Below, one piece after another: positions 9,801-18,858 of a stretch of DNA of 64,000 nucleotides; within the stretch, counting starts at the first letter, position 1; each line of letters begins with the position of its first letter. The position numbers and the translations under genes were made by a program. Under the pieces are notes generated by a model. The model was not told the origin of the DNA and made no database searches. It saw only the letters and a program-made list of their open reading frames with translations. Origin of the DNA: Nocardia coubleae NBRC 108252 (GTDB taxonomy: Bacteria > Actinomycetota > Actinomycetes > Mycobacteriales > Mycobacteriaceae); assembly GCF_001612805.1 (NCBI RefSeq), contig NZ_BDBD01000010.1, positions 62,001 through 126,000 of the forward strand, read 5' to 3'.

Positions 9801-10390
9801 GCGGTGCGTCTGCGATCGGCCAGCCACCGCTCGGCCGTGCCGAAACGCTGTGTGTCGAAGAGCTTTTCGAGCAGCTTCTCGCGATCCTCGTTCTCCGCCC
9901 GCAGGAACCGGGCGAAATCGCCCTGCGGGAGCAGCACCACCTGGAAGAACTGGTCGGCGCTCATGCCGAGCAGCCGCAGCACCTCGTCGCCGATGTCGGT
10001 GATGCGCGAGAGGTTTTCGCCGCTGCCGTCGAGCCAGGTGAGTGTGGCCTTGGGCTGGGAGACCCGGGTGCCGGATCCGTCGCGCTTGGGTCGTTCGAAC
10101 TCGGGCACGCGCGTCAGTCGCAGCTTGCGACCGCCGAGGGTCGCCTCGAGGCTCACCTGTGGTGGGGTGAGCCGGTCGGCGTGGTCGGAGTGCAGGCGTT
10201 TGCTCTCACCGCGCGCACCGGGCACCTTGCCGTAGAGCGCGAAGGCGATGGCGTCGAGAACCGTGGTCTTGCCCGCGCCGGTGTGCCCGTGCAGCAGGAA
10301 CAGCCCGTCGGCGCCGAGCTCGTCGAAGTCGACGACCGTGGTGTCGGCGAAGGGGCCGAACGCGGTCATCTCCAGCCGGTGCAGTCTCAC
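6842..10390 (-). CDS. sbcC: DNA double-strand-end nuclease ATPase subunit SbcC
   Basis: A 1182-residue SMC-like ATPase that works with SbcD to open and trim DNA hairpins and blocked ends. Walker A GHTGAGKTT is at residues 35-43, the Q-loop LLPQGDFARF near 153-162, the zinc-hook CxxC at C635-C638 between two long coiled coils, the ABC signature LSGGE near 1087, and Walker B LFIDEGFGSLD near 1118. Two low-complexity insertions interrupt the coils: a Gly/Ser/Arg/Asp-rich stretch near residues 370-485 and an acidic Pro-rich stretch near 850-910. The frame is uninterrupted through both. It starts 13 bp after sbcD in the same operon. Confidence 0.95.
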   Translation of the reverse strand: MRLHRLEMTAFGPFADTTVVDFDELGADGLFLLHGHTGAGKTTVLDAIAFALYGKVPGARGESKRLHSDHADRLTPPQVSLEATLGGRKLRLTRVPEFERPKRDGSGTRVSQPKATLTWLDGSGENLSRITDIGDEVLRLLGMSADQFFQVVLLPQGDFARFLRAENEDREKLLEKLFDTQRFGTAERWLADRRRTAEAELGVLRQGIDRLITKVGMAAGYGGAESVGLPDAVSWSQDLLSTARHELAEAIANTELRQKESDAARAEADEQRRITELHARMRAARSELEAYTAAAAHRAALERELDQARRAEPVVQAIDEARTVVRDLRRAETATRAAATELATQLRAEAAADLPGLDLLTVITDEPDEAQRNPRSDAAGNARTASDRRPHAADTRSAVDGSGQAEGVADGGSSHHLEDPMASSLDGSREQEVRSVRPRSTDTDGETGHRSGANGRGVHGANGGGVRDASSGGVAAGPVRDVAGDLDGAVSRWNALIGVLGEVRAEAVTARQLAGDLAAHEAEAERLTRRAGELARRREELPAMIASAQEQLREATDAAAALPGLRNDLSKWQDSAAAAVELTTKRPALDRAQAELDEARRAHLDAREQVLDLRSRRLAGMAAELAGALVDGAPCTVCGSAEHPEPARPTDDAVSKDAEDAAVVAEQAAEAARDRVAQRIATLEREIEALTARGGAADPVTLADAVRTATHRFEDATDTANQATALTTRLETLRSEESALHEQSRDLDARLGTVTANIATTRTRLDELTARLRTAAGADISVDARAARLESLITAATALRDARTAESAARTAVTRIATRVENLAAAAGFLPQDASPTPEGPAANHSSDTPETPPRTPRNAAAPVTPTLFDLFDEEADDEEPADEPVAPRDDIALLTACAQVVGAAARTARQQTEIEAELTAADRARAHAEAVLAEPEIQAVAERVPGDPVEWEQRFALAQNALTSAVAAQSAATERVAQLEQLSTQLWGEVERIAPEQREFDELAGLAEVVAGRGENNRRMSLRSYVLAARLEEVAVAGSVRLRRMSGGRYEFVHSDKAGPRGRRGGLGLDVRDDYTGSVRSAKTLSGGETFMASLALALGLADVVAAEAGGVTLDTLFIDEGFGSLDADTLDAVMGVLDELRAGGRVVGVVSHVDEMRQRIPTRLHVLRGRNGSHLKTTVA

Positions 10391-10403
10391 GCGGCGTCCC
10401 CGG

Positions 10404-11579
10404 TCACGCCGAGAGCTCCGCCGCTAGTGGTTCCGGGCTCGGCGGATCGGGCTCGCTCACCGCGGCGGCCAGAGCTCGTTCCACCCATGCCAATTCCCCC
10501 TCGGTCGGTTCCCCACGCACATCGGACAGGAAGCTCGCGGCCACCTCGGTGTCGCGGCGGCCGTGCACCCGCTCGCGATACCGCAACTCCGGATTACCCT
10601 CCGGCCGAACCCATTCCACATGCACGGCATGCGGAAAACGTTCCCGCAGCTTGCGCATGGGGTCGACCGGCCGCGCGGTGTCGGTGAGCGTGGCCGACAC
10701 ATAATGCTCCACCGCACCGAGATGCTCGTCGGCGGTGAGTAGTTCGTCGAGGGTGCCGGTGAGCCTGCTCAGCCCCCGCACCAGCGGCAGATCGTGACGG
10801 CGCACCTCGGCCAGCCCGTTCTCGTCCAGGTCGACGATCCACACCGCCTTGCGATGTGAGCTCTCGCCGAACGAATACGGCAGCGGAGAACCGCTGTAGC
10901 GCACCGACTCCGACAGCGTCTGCGGCGAATGCAGGTGCCCCAGCGCCACGTAGTCGATGCCGTCGAAGGCCGTCATCGACACCGTCTCCACCCCACCGAC
11001 CGAGATCGACCGCTCCGACCCGGTGGCCGCCCCGCCGACGACGAACGCGTGCGCGAGCACCACCGACCGAGCCCCCGACCGCCCCCTCAGATCGGCATTG
11101 ATCCGCGTCATCGCCGCCTGCAGGATCTCCTCGTGCGAGCGCGCCTGCGGCACACCGAGTTCGGCACGGGTGATCTCCGGCTCCAGGTACGGAATCCCGT
11201 AGAACACCACCTCACCGTGGCTGTCGGCCAGACGGACGGGTTTGTCGACATCGGCGACCCGCGTGCACAGATGCAGCCCGCCAGCGGCCGCGAAGCTCGC
11301 GCCCGCACCGAGCCGGGCGGGCGAATCGTGGTTGCCGGAGGTGGCGATGATGGTCGCCCCCGCGGCGCGGATCGCCTCGAAACCGCGATTGCACACCGCG
11401 ATCGCGTCGGCCCCGGGAATGGAGCGGTCGTAGATGTCGCCGGGAACCACCACCACGTCGACGGATTCGGCGGCGACCAGGTCGGCGACGGCCGTGAGTG
11501 CGCGCGCCTGATCCGACAGCAGGTCGACACCGTGGAAGGTGCGCCCGATGTGCCAATCGGAGGTGTGCAGGATCCGCAT
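10404..11579 (-). CDS. sbcD: DNA double-strand-end nuclease subunit SbcD
   Basis: A 391-residue Mre11-type metallophosphoesterase. The N terminus has the phosphodiesterase motifs HTSDWHIG (motif I), PGDIYDR (motif II), SGNHDS (motif III) and later LAHAFVVGG and LGHLHSPQ (motifs IV and V), which bind two metal ions. The C-terminal part is the capping and SbcC-binding region. ATG 11579 is chosen because the conserved fold begins at once with MRILHTSDWH; an upstream in-frame start at 11603 adds eight residues without a convincing ribosome site. It is the first gene of the sbcD-sbcC operon. Confidence 0.94.
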   Translation of the reverse strand: MRILHTSDWHIGRTFHGVDLLSDQARALTAVADLVAAESVDVVVVPGDIYDRSIPGADAIAVCNRGFEAIRAAGATIIATSGNHDSPARLGAGASFAAAGGLHLCTRVADVDKPVRLADSHGEVVFYGIPYLEPEITRAELGVPQARSHEEILQAAMTRINADLRGRSGARSVVLAHAFVVGGAATGSERSISVGGVETVSMTAFDGIDYVALGHLHSPQTLSESVRYSGSPLPYSFGESSHRKAVWIVDLDENGLAEVRRHDLPLVRGLSRLTGTLDELLTADEHLGAVEHYVSATLTDTARPVDPMRKLRERFPHAVHVEWVRPEGNPELRYRERVHGRRDTEVAASFLSDVRGEPTEGELAWVERALAAAVSEPDPPSPEPLAAELSA

Positions 11580-11628
11580 GCCGCGAACCGTAGGCCAGTG
11601 CACCGACAGAATTCAATCGACGCACTAC

Positions 11629-11654
11629 AACCGTGTCATTTCGCCGACACGGTT
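11629..11654. promoter_or_regulatory. 9-bp-arm palindrome in the sbcD/rmuC divergent promoter region
   Basis: Arms AACCGTGTC (11629-11637) and GACACGGTT (11646-11654) are perfect complements around eight bases. Both neighbouring genes read away from it, so a terminator role is unlikely and a shared operator is the simpler reading. It does not match the LexA box I would expect for actinobacteria (TCGAAC-type). Confidence 0.5.
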
Positions 11655-11701
11655 GCCCGGGGATTGCGAACTTGTCGGTGCCCTCGGGCAGTATCGCCGC
11701 C

Positions 11702-12850
11702 ATGACCGCTTCGATGCTCGTCGCGCTCGTCCTGGTTTTCGCCGCAGGCCTCGGTCTCGGCTGGTTGGGCCATGCGGCCCGCGGCGGGCAGCGCGCCGCG
11801 GTCGCCGAGGCCCGGCTCGCCGCCGCCGAGGACAACCAGCGGTTGCTCCAACAGTCGCTGCGTGCGGCGAACGAGGATGCCGCGCGCAGGCATTCGGCCG
11901 CCGTCGGCGCGCTGGTCGACCCGCTGCGCGACGCGGTCGGCGCGCTCGAACAGCAGATCCGGCAGGTGGAGCACCATCGCATCGACGCCTATTCGGGACT
12001 GCGCGAACAGGTCGCGGGGATGCAGCGCACCTCGCATCGGCTCTCCGATCAGACCGGGCAACTCGTCGCCGCGCTGCGCGCTCCACAAGTACGTGGACGC
12101 TGGGGTGAGATCCAGCTCGAACGGGTCGTGGAACTGGCGGGCATGACAAGGCACTGCGATTTCGACACCCAGGTCACCCGGGCGGGCGGCGACGACCGGG
12201 GCGCGGTGCGACCCGACCTGGTCGTGCGGCTGGCGGGCGGTAGGCACATCGTCGTCGACGCGAAAGTTCCCTTCACCGCCTACCTGGACGCGGCGACCAG
12301 TGAGGATCCGGGCGAGCGCACCCGATTACTGACCAGGCACGCCAAGCAGCTGCGCGCCCACGTCGACCAGCTGGCCGACAAGGCGTACTGGGCGGCCTTC
12401 GACCCGGCGCCGGAGTTCGTCGTGCTGTTCGTCCCCGGCGACCCGTTCCTCGACGCCGCCCTGACCACCGACGCCGAGCTGCTCGAGTACGCGTTCGGCC
12501 GGAACGTGATCCTCGCGACGCCGACCACGCTCATCGCCCTGCTGCGCACGGTCGCGTTCAGCTGGCGTCAGGAAGCCCTCTCGCGCGATATGGCAACGGT
12601 GCAGCAATTGGGCAAGGAGCTCTACACCCGCATCGGCAAGGTCGCCGAACACCTCGACACCCTCGGCCTGAATCTCGGTAAGGCCGTAGCGGCTTTCAAC
12701 GCCGCCGTCGGCTCGGTGGAGTCGCGGGTGCTGGTCACCGCGCGCCGGATGCACGATCTCGGCATCGCCGATCAGGAGCTCCCGGCAATCCGGCTCGCCG
12801 AGACCCGGCCCCGGGTGGTGGCCTTCGCCGACGCCGAGGATCGCCGCTGA
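11702..12850 (+). CDS. rmuC: DNA recombination protein RmuC
   Basis: A 382-residue protein with an N-terminal membrane anchor (residues 3-25), a coiled-coil segment (about 35-120), and a PD-(D/E)XK-like RmuC nuclease domain (about 125-330). The domain contains RGRWGEIQLERVVELAGM and RHIVVDAKVPFTAYLDA, the family's conserved core with the VDAK motif. RmuC proteins limit recombination-driven inversions, but the exact activity is poorly known. ATG 11702 is used because it places the hydrophobic anchor at the start. It lies divergently from sbcDC, another DNA-end processing pair. Confidence 0.9.
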   Translation: MTASMLVALVLVFAAGLGLGWLGHAARGGQRAAVAEARLAAAEDNQRLLQQSLRAANEDAARRHSAAVGALVDPLRDAVGALEQQIRQVEHHRIDAYSGLREQVAGMQRTSHRLSDQTGQLVAALRAPQVRGRWGEIQLERVVELAGMTRHCDFDTQVTRAGGDDRGAVRPDLVVRLAGGRHIVVDAKVPFTAYLDAATSEDPGERTRLLTRHAKQLRAHVDQLADKAYWAAFDPAPEFVVLFVPGDPFLDAALTTDAELLEYAFGRNVILATPTTLIALLRTVAFSWRQEALSRDMATVQQLGKELYTRIGKVAEHLDTLGLNLGKAVAAFNAAVGSVESRVLVTARRMHDLGIADQELPAIRLAETRPRVVAFADAEDRR

Positions 12851-12901
12851 GTTCTCCGTGCCGCGACCGCAACACGGTCGTCATGCGGTTAGTGTCATAG
12901 G

Positions 12902-13720
12902 GTGGCTGCTTCCCAACGTGCGCGACCCCGGGTGCCCGCGCCGCAACGTTCGATCATGCCCTCGGTGCCCGGCATCGCCGCGTGGGCGGCGATCGCGCTC
13001 GCCGTCGGCGCGACGACGCTCGGCTTCCTGATCGACGCGCTGGGCGACGAAGACTTCCCGACCACCACGTTCTCGGTGTTCTATGTGCTCGGGTGTGTGC
13101 TCGCGGTCTGCGCGGTGCGGGCTCGTGGCCTGTTCGCCACCATGGTGATGCCGCCGCTGCTGCTGTTCGTCGCTGTTCCGGTGGCCTGTCAGCTGCTCGG
13201 CGGCCGGAGCACCACGTCCATCAAGGACGTGCTGATGAACCTGGTCATCCCGCTGGTCGAACGCTTCCCGACGATGGCGCTGGCCACCCTGCTCGTCGCC
13301 GTGATCGGTGGCGTCCGCATCGCCCTCGCCAAGCGCGCGCCCGCCACGGCGCGACCGGCGACGGAACGACGAAGCGCCCGCAAGACCACGAGCCGTCGCC
13401 CCGAACCGGTGGCCCGGAACCTGGCCGACGCCGCGCGAAAGCGGCCGCGGCGGACCGGCGTCCTCGACGACCCGGATACCGAGGTCGACCTGTCGAGCCC
13501 GGCGCGTCGCCCGGCCCGCGGCGCCGACCCGAAACGCGCGCCGACCGCCGCACGCACCCGCGAACCGCGTACGCCACGCGCGGCAGCCCCACGCGAACCC
13601 GAACCGGCCCGCACGAGTCGCAGGCGCGGCGACGCACCGCCGCACCCGCAGCCGAACGTGCGCTACCGCGATCGCGCCGATTCCGCCCGCACCGAACGGC
13701 GCCGCCCCGACAGCCTCTGA
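12902..13720 (+). CDS. DUF6542-type membrane protein with long basic tail
   Basis: A 272-residue protein with about four N-terminal transmembrane segments (residues 22-140) and then a disordered Arg/Pro/Ala-rich tail of about 130 residues with many Arg and Lys clusters. The membrane part begins SVPGIAAWAAIALAVGATTLGFLIDAL, like the DUF6542 family found next to ispH in mycobacteria (Rv1111c position). The tail is poorly conserved in such proteins and may contact DNA, polyphosphate or the cell-wall machinery; that is speculation. It converges on ispH and shares a bidirectional terminator with it. The GTG start at 12902 has only a weak ribosome site. Confidence 0.8.
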   Translation: MAASQRARPRVPAPQRSIMPSVPGIAAWAAIALAVGATTLGFLIDALGDEDFPTTTFSVFYVLGCVLAVCAVRARGLFATMVMPPLLLFVAVPVACQLLGGRSTTSIKDVLMNLVIPLVERFPTMALATLLVAVIGGVRIALAKRAPATARPATERRSARKTTSRRPEPVARNLADAARKRPRRTGVLDDPDTEVDLSSPARRPARGADPKRAPTAARTREPRTPRAAAPREPEPARTSRRRGDAPPHPQPNVRYRDRADSARTERRRPDSL

Positions 13721-13728
13721 ACACACGA

Positions 13729-13764
13729 AAATCCCCGCCGCGATCCTGGGAGCGGCGGGGATTT
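13729..13764. terminator. Bidirectional terminator between DUF6542 gene and ispH
   Basis: A 12-bp perfect stem, AAATCCCCGCCG (13729-13740) with its complement at 13753-13764, has a 12-base loop. It has A-rich and T-rich flanks on either side, so it can stop transcription of both convergent genes. Confidence 0.9.
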
Positions 13765-13772
13765 CTCGTCTG

Positions 13773-14774
13773 TCAGCGACGCGCGGGACGCAGCTCGCGC
13801 GGCAGGGAGAACACCAGCGTCTCGTTGGCCGTGGTCACCGGCTGCACCTCACCGAAGCCGTGCTCGGCGAGCAGGTCGAGCACACCGGTCACGAGGATCT
13901 CGGGTACCGACGCGCCCGAGGTGACGCCGACGGTCCGCACGCCGTCGAGCCAGGCCGGGTCGATCTCGCGGGCGTAGTCGATCAGATGCGCGGCCCGCGC
14001 ACCCGCCCCGAGCGCCACCTCGACCAACCGCACCGAGTTCGAGGAGTTGCGCGAACCGACGACGATCACCAGATCGCATTCGGGCGCCATCGCCTTCACC
14101 GCGGTCTGGCGGTTGGAGGTGGCGTAGCAGATGTCGTCGCTCGGCGGGTCCTGCAGAGTCGGGAACCGCTGACGCAGCCGCTCGACGGTCTCCATCGTCT
14201 CGTCGACCGACAGCGTGGTCTGCGACAACCAGATCACCTTCGCCGGATCGCGCACCGTCACCCGGTCCACCGAGTCGGGGCCGTCGACGAGCTGCACGTG
14301 CTGCGGCGCCTCACCGGCGGTGCCCTCGACCTCCTCGTGCCCCTCGTGCCCGATCAGCAGGATGTCGTAGTCGTCGCGGGCGAAGCGCTTGGCCTCCTGG
14401 TGCACCTTGGTGACCAGCGGGCAGGTGGCGTCGATGGTGCGCAGGTTGCGTTCGGCGGCGGTCTCGTGCACGGTCGGCGCGACACCGTGCGCGGAGAACA
14501 CCACGAGCGCGCCCTCGGGCACCTCGTCGGTCTCGTCGACGAAGATCACCCCGCGCTCACGTAAGGTCTCGACCACGTGCCGGTTGTGCACGATCTCCTT
14601 GCGCACATAGATCGGCGCGCCGTGCTGTTCCAAAGCCTTCTCGACCGTCTCGACAGCACGATCGACGCCTGCGCAGTACCCGCGCGGCTCGGCCAGCAGC
14701 ACGCGCTTGGCACCGGCATCCGCCGCGCTCGCCGAGCGCGTGATACCGACGTTCAAGGGGATTGCCGAGGTCAT
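13773..14774 (-). CDS. ispH: 4-hydroxy-3-methylbut-2-enyl diphosphate reductase (IspH/LytB)
   Basis: A 333-residue iron-sulfur enzyme for the last step of the MEP isoprenoid pathway, making IPP and DMAPP from HMBPP. The three cluster-binding cysteines are present in [12 protein letters not shown] (C34), [12 protein letters not shown] and [10 protein letters not shown]. The catalytic glutamate region [15 protein letters not shown] and the SSNS motif ([10 protein letters not shown]) are also there. ATG 14774 (MTSAIPLNV) is chosen; the longer ORF to 14825 adds 17 unlikely residues. It is divergent from the lipid-droplet protein gene, as in mycobacteria. The product feeds the prenyl synthase encoded at 38.3-39.1 kb. 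Confidence 0.96.
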   Translation of the reverse strand: MTSAIPLNVGITRSASAADAGAKRVLLAEPRGYCAGVDRAVETVEKALEQHGAPIYVRKEIVHNRHVVETLRERGVIFVDETDEVPEGALVVFSAHGVAPTVHETAAERNLRTIDATCPLVTKVHQEAKRFARDDYDILLIGHEGHEEVEGTAGEAPQHVQLVDGPDSVDRVTVRDPAKVIWLSQTTLSVDETMETVERLRQRFPTLQDPPSDDICYATSNRQTAVKAMAPECDLVIVVGSRNSSNSVRLVEVALGAGARAAHLIDYAREIDPAWLDGVRTVGVTSGASVPEILVTGVLDLLAEHGFGEVQPVTTANETLVFSLPRELRPARR

Positions 14775-14878
14775 AGTGCACAGCTTACGTGCGTGGCCAG
14801 GGGCGGCCGAAGGGGCATAGATCACATCAGGGTGGTCGGGATCTTTGCATCACAGCCGCTTTGGGGCAGGCTGGGATC

Positions 14879-15475
14879 ATGTTTCGACCTCCGTTTCTGG
14901 CTCGGGTCGCCGCCGGCGCCGCCGTATACGCCTTAGAAGAGACCCGGCGGCTGCCCGTCGCCGCGGTCCAATTCCCGATCACCGCCATCAGTCGCGTGCT
15001 GCAGACGACCATGCACGTGCAGCAGTTCGTCACCAGCCTCGCGCTCAAGGGTGACGCCGTGTTCGAGCGGCTCGGCTCGCCCGCGCAGGAGCAGCCGGAG
15101 TGGGCGACCTTCGACGAGGATCTCGCGCCCGCCGCCACGACCAACGGTCACGCCAGCAAGTTCGACCTGTTCGCCGAGGACGCTCCCCGGTCCCAGACCA
15201 ACGGTCAGGCCGTGCCCGCGTCGCTGCTGGTGCTCGAGACCGAGAACGAGACCGTCGAACCCGCCGCCGAGGAAGCGCCCGAGGAGGTCGAGGCACCCGA
15301 GGTCGCCATCCGCTACGACTACCCCTCGATGACGCTGGCCCAGCTGCGCGCCCGCCTGCGCATGCTCAGCGTCGAGGAGCTCGAGCAGCTGCTGGCCTTC
15401 GAGCAGCAGACCCGCGCCCGCGCGCCCTTCGTCACCATGCTCACCAACCGCATCGCCACCGTGCAGGCCAAGTAG
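14879..15475 (+). CDS. Lipid droplet-associated protein homologue
   Basis: A 198-residue acidic protein. Residues 1-60 are amphipathic and weakly hydrophobic (VAAGAAVYALEETRRLPVAAVQFPITAISRVLQTTMHVQQFV), the sort of surface that coats lipid inclusions. An acidic linker follows (about 85-155). The C-terminal 45 residues (YPSMTLAQLRARLRMLSVEEL, then EQLLAFEQQTRARAPF) form a conserved helical motif. The same gene lies divergent from ispH in M. tuberculosis (Rv1109c) and carries the name lipid droplet-associated in related annotations. Direct function is not established here. It starts at ATG 14879. Confidence 0.8.
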   Translation: MFRPPFLARVAAGAAVYALEETRRLPVAAVQFPITAISRVLQTTMHVQQFVTSLALKGDAVFERLGSPAQEQPEWATFDEDLAPAATTNGHASKFDLFAEDAPRSQTNGQAVPASLLVLETENETVEPAAEEAPEEVEAPEVAIRYDYPSMTLAQLRARLRMLSVEELEQLLAFEQQTRARAPFVTMLTNRIATVQAK

Positions 15476-15491
15476 CGACACTCCACTGCCG

Positions 15492-15530
15492 AGGCGGCCG
15501 CGATCCAACGGGACGCGGCCGCCTTTTCGT
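15492..15530 (+). terminator. Intrinsic terminator after the lipid-droplet protein gene
   Basis: An 11-bp stem, AGGCGGCCGCG (15492-15502) with its complement at 15514-15524, is followed by a T-rich tail (TTTTCGTTT). It separates the gene from xseA. Confidence 0.88.
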
Positions 15531-15559
15531 TTGTCGGTGCCCTCCCGTAGAACTGACAT

Positions 15560-16840
15560 ATGACTCAGGACGGCACCGGCACCGCGGCCGCACCGGCGAA
15601 TTCGGCGGAGCAGCCGTATCCCGTGCGTTCGGTGGCGATCAAGGTCGCCCAGTGGATCGAGCGTCTCGGCAGTATCTGGGTGGAGGGGCAGGTCACCCAG
15701 ATCAATCTGCGCCCCGGTACGCGCACCGCGTTCCTCGTCCTGCGCGACACCTCGGTCGACATGTCGCTGTCGATCACCTGCGACCCGGATCTGTTGCGTC
15801 GTCTGCCCGTTCCGCTCACCGAGGGCAGCCGGGTGGTGGTCTACGGCAAGCTGCAGTTCTTCACCGGGCGCGGCACGATCTCGTTGCGCGTCACCGAGAT
15901 TCGCGCGGTCGGCATCGGTGAGCTGCTGGCCAGGATCGAACGGCTGAAGGCGTTGCTCACCGCGGAGGGCCTGTTCGATCCGCGGCTCAAGCGGCCGCTG
16001 CCGTTCCTGCCCGCGTCGGTCGGCCTCATCACCGGGCGGGCGAGCGCGGCCGAGCGCGATGTGCTCAGTGTCGCCCAGAAGCGTTGGCCCGCAGTACGTT
16101 TCGTCATCCGCAATACCGCGGTGCAAGGCCCGAGCGCGGTGCCGCAGATGCTCGAGGCGTTACGCGAGCTCGACGGCGAAGTGGATGTCATCGTGATCGC
16201 GCGTGGCGGCGGCAGCACCGAAGACCTGCTGCCCTTCTCCGACGAAGCCCTGTGCCGGGCCGTCGCGGCGGCGCGCACCCCGGTGGTGAGCGCGATCGGT
16301 CACGAACCCGACAACCCGCTGCTCGATCTGGTCGCCGACCTGCGCGCGGCCACTCCGACCGACGCCGCCAAACGCATCGTGCCCGACGCCGCCGCCGAAC
16401 TGGCCGGGGTGCGCGAGATGCGGGCCCGCTCGGCCGCGGCGCTGCGCGGGTGGGTGCAACGCGAGGCCCATGCCCTGCAGCAATTGCGCTCGCGCCCGGT
16501 GCTGGCCGACCCGCTGCGCGAGCTCGGTCACCGCCACGACGAGGTCGAACGATTACGCACCGCCGCGCGCCGCTGCATCGACCACGCGCTGCGCACCGAG
16601 GCGACCAGGACCACGCATCTGCGTGAGAAGCTCACCGCGGTCGGCCCGGCCGCCACCCTGGCCCGTGGCTACGCTGTCGTGCAGCGCGTGGCCGGGCCCG
16701 AACGCCACGTCGTCCGGGAGATCGACGACGCACCAGCGGGTAGTCAGCTGCGGATCCGCGTCGGCGACGGCGCGATCACCGCCGCCGCGCTCGGCACCAC
16801 GCGCCTGACCCCGCAATCCACCGACGAGAAGAGGAAGTGA
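15560..16840 (+). CDS. xseA: Exodeoxyribonuclease VII large subunit
   Basis: A 426-residue protein with an N-terminal OB-fold (residues about 20-115, [26 protein letters not shown] start) that binds single-stranded DNA. The nuclease core contains [15 protein letters not shown] and the motif [21 protein letters not shown], followed by [27 protein letters not shown], the strongest signature of XseA. A coiled coil and the C-terminal GYAVVQ segment complete it. With XseB it degrades single-stranded DNA from both ends. xseB begins right at its stop codon. The order xseA-xseB matches mycobacteria. Confidence 0.96.
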   Translation: MTQDGTGTAAAPANSAEQPYPVRSVAIKVAQWIERLGSIWVEGQVTQINLRPGTRTAFLVLRDTSVDMSLSITCDPDLLRRLPVPLTEGSRVVVYGKLQFFTGRGTISLRVTEIRAVGIGELLARIERLKALLTAEGLFDPRLKRPLPFLPASVGLITGRASAAERDVLSVAQKRWPAVRFVIRNTAVQGPSAVPQMLEALRELDGEVDVIVIARGGGSTEDLLPFSDEALCRAVAAARTPVVSAIGHEPDNPLLDLVADLRAATPTDAAKRIVPDAAAELAGVREMRARSAAALRGWVQREAHALQQLRSRPVLADPLRELGHRHDEVERLRTAARRCIDHALRTEATRTTHLREKLTAVGPAATLARGYAVVQRVAGPERHVVREIDDAPAGSQLRIRVGDGAITAAALGTTRLTPQSTDEKRK

Positions 16841-16842
16841 CC

Positions 16843-17091
16843 GTGGCCGACGCCGGTTCCGACAACACCGACACCCTGGCCGAGATCGCGACCTTCGGCT
16901 ACGAACGCGCCCGCGACGAACTCGTCAATGTGGTGAAGATGCTCGAACAGGGCGGCCTCGACCTCGACGACTCCCTGGCCCTGTGGGAGCGCGGAGAAGC
17001 CTTGGCCGCGCGCTGCGAACAGCACCTGGCCGGCGCCCGCAAGCGCGTCGAGGACGCGTTGTCACGCGCCGACCTCGACGCAGACGGCTGA
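16843..17091 (+). CDS. xseB: Exodeoxyribonuclease VII small subunit
   Basis: An 82-residue helical protein with the family core [45 protein letters not shown]. It wraps the coiled coil of XseA in the holoenzyme. GTG 16843 is preferred because AGGA at 16832-16835 is seven bases upstream; GTG 16837, overlapping the xseA stop, is the other choice. It ends nine bases before the convergent DUF4245 gene. Confidence 0.93.
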   Translation: MADAGSDNTDTLAEIATFGYERARDELVNVVKMLEQGGLDLDDSLALWERGEALAARCEQHLAGARKRVEDALSRADLDADG

Positions 17092-17100
17092 TCCCACCGC

Positions 17101-17667
17101 CTACTTCGCGAGCGGCTGGGCGGCGGTGACCGCCTGCGCCAGGGTGGTGAACGCTGCCTCGTTGCCCGCACCGGTGATCAGGATCCGCACCGCTCCGAGG
17201 TCGGCGATCCAGGCCGACTCCTCGGTGGGCTCGGTGTAGACAACCCACTTCTGACCGGCGATGTCCTTGGTTCCGGTGGGATAGCGCGAGCCGAGCACGT
17301 GCCGCGACAGCGCTTCCTCGGTGGCATTGCTCTGTGAATACCGCATGTAGGTGCCCTGCGGGGTGATGTAGCCGACCGTGCTCACCGGCCCGCCACCGGC
17401 GATGCTGATGTTCTCGCGGCTGCCGGAGTTCGACACCCAACCCTCCGGCAAGGCCGGTTGACGGATCGGGAACGGCATCGATTTCGCGTCCGAACGCAGC
17501 GCGGCGCTCGCGTCGAAGAACGGGATCTGCCCCTGGGTCGGGCCGTTGGTCGCCACCGTGCACTGGCTGGCCGCACCCGCCAGCACGACCGCGATCAGCA
17601 CCAACGGAATCAGCGACCAGAACAGATCGCGGTAGTCGTTGAAGATGCGGTGCTTGGTCTGGGCCAC
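17101..17667 (-). CDS. DUF4245 membrane-anchored protein
   Basis: A 188-residue protein with a short cytosolic N terminus, one transmembrane segment (residues about 15-35, [20 protein letters not shown]) and an extracytoplasmic domain. That domain includes [15 protein letters not shown] and [22 protein letters not shown], characteristic of the actinobacterial DUF4245 family. The homologue in M. tuberculosis (Rv1100) lies between xseB and glpX, as here. Function is unknown; the family is restricted to actinobacteria with mycolate-type envelopes as far as I know. Confidence 0.85.
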   Translation of the reverse strand: MAQTKHRIFNDYRDLFWSLIPLVLIAVVLAGAASQCTVATNGPTQGQIPFFDASAALRSDAKSMPFPIRQPALPEGWVSNSGSRENISIAGGGPVSTVGYITPQGTYMRYSQSNATEEALSRHVLGSRYPTGTKDIAGQKWVVYTEPTEESAWIADLGAVRILITGAGNEAAFTTLAQAVTAAQPLAK

Positions 17668-17795
17668 GACTACCAGTATCCACTCGGCCCCTGACCTGGC
17701 CGCTCAGGGGTCGCGCCGGGAGGTCGTGCACGACCGTGCAGGTTCGGAATGCGACAATTGCCCCCGTATCACCAACGCCAAGGAGGCACTCCGCA

Positions 17796-18839
17796 ATGAC
17801 GGCATCTTCGCCCGCCCCCAGCCGCCGCGAGGCACCCGACCGGAACCTCGCCCTCGAGCTGGTACGTGTCACCGAGGCAGGAGCGATGGCCGCGGGCCGC
17901 TGGGTCGGCCGCGGAGACAAGGAAGGCGGCGACGGTGCGGCCGTCGACGCCATGCGTCAGCTGGTCAGCTCGGTGTCCATGAAGGGCATCGTCGTGATCG
18001 GCGAGGGCGAGAAGGACGAAGCGCCGATGCTGTACAACGGCGAAGCGGTCGGTGACGGCACCGGCCCCGAGGTGGACTTCGCGGTCGACCCGATCGACGG
18101 AACCACCCTGATGTCGAAGGGCTCGCCCGGCGCCATCTCGGTGCTCGCGGTCGCCGAGCGCGGCGCCATGTTCGACCCGTCGGCCGTGTTCTACATGCAC
18201 AAGATCGCCGTCGGCCCCGACGCCGCCGGCTCGATCGACATCACCGCCCCGATCGGCGAGAACATCCGTCGCGTCGCCAAGGCCAAGCAGTCCTCGGTGT
18301 CCGACCTGACCGTGTGCATCCTGGACCGTCCCCGGCACGCCGAGATCATCGAGCAGACCCGCGAGGCGGGCGCGCGTATCCGCCTGATCTCCGACGGTGA
18401 CGTCGCCGGTGCCATCGCCGCGGCGCGTCCCGAGTCCGGCGTCGACATCCTGGTCGGCATCGGCGGCACCCCCGAGGGCATCATCGCCGCCGCCGCGCTG
18501 CGCTGTCTCGGCGGCGAGCTGCAGGGCATGCTCGCCCCCAAGGACGACGAGGAACGCCAGAAGGCGATCGACGCGGGCCACGACCTGGACCGCGTGCTCT
18601 CGACCACCGACCTGGTCTCCGGCGAGAACGTCTTCTTCTGCGCCACCGGCGTCACCGACGGCGACCTGCTGCGCGGTGTCCGCTACTTCGGTGGCGGCGC
18701 GTCGACCCAGTCGATCGTGATGCGTTCGAAGTCGGGCACCGTCCGCATGATCGACGCCTACCACCGCCTCACCAAACTGCGCGAGTACTCCTCGGTCGAC
18801 TTCGACGGCGACGACAGCGCGAACCCCCCACTGCCGTAA
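17796..18839 (+). CDS. glpX: Class II fructose-1,6-bisphosphatase
   Basis: A 347-residue metal-dependent phosphatase that converts fructose 1,6-bisphosphate to fructose 6-phosphate in gluconeogenesis. Signature residues include the metal motif [16 protein letters not shown] and the [15 protein letters not shown] loop near residue 70. The [26 protein letters not shown] segment matches class II enzymes rather than class I. ATG 17796 is fixed by AGGAGG at 17781-17786. GlpX is the only FBPase type in mycobacteria, and the adjacency to fumC is conserved there. Neighbouring fumC makes this a central-carbon pair, although a structured spacer separates them. Confidence 0.96.
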   Translation: MTASSPAPSRREAPDRNLALELVRVTEAGAMAAGRWVGRGDKEGGDGAAVDAMRQLVSSVSMKGIVVIGEGEKDEAPMLYNGEAVGDGTGPEVDFAVDPIDGTTLMSKGSPGAISVLAVAERGAMFDPSAVFYMHKIAVGPDAAGSIDITAPIGENIRRVAKAKQSSVSDLTVCILDRPRHAEIIEQTREAGARIRLISDGDVAGAIAAARPESGVDILVGIGGTPEGIIAAAALRCLGGELQGMLAPKDDEERQKAIDAGHDLDRVLSTTDLVSGENVFFCATGVTDGDLLRGVRYFGGGASTQSIVMRSKSGTVRMIDAYHRLTKLREYSSVDFDGDDSANPPLP

Positions 18840-18858
18840 TTTTGGAGCTGTGTTTTTG

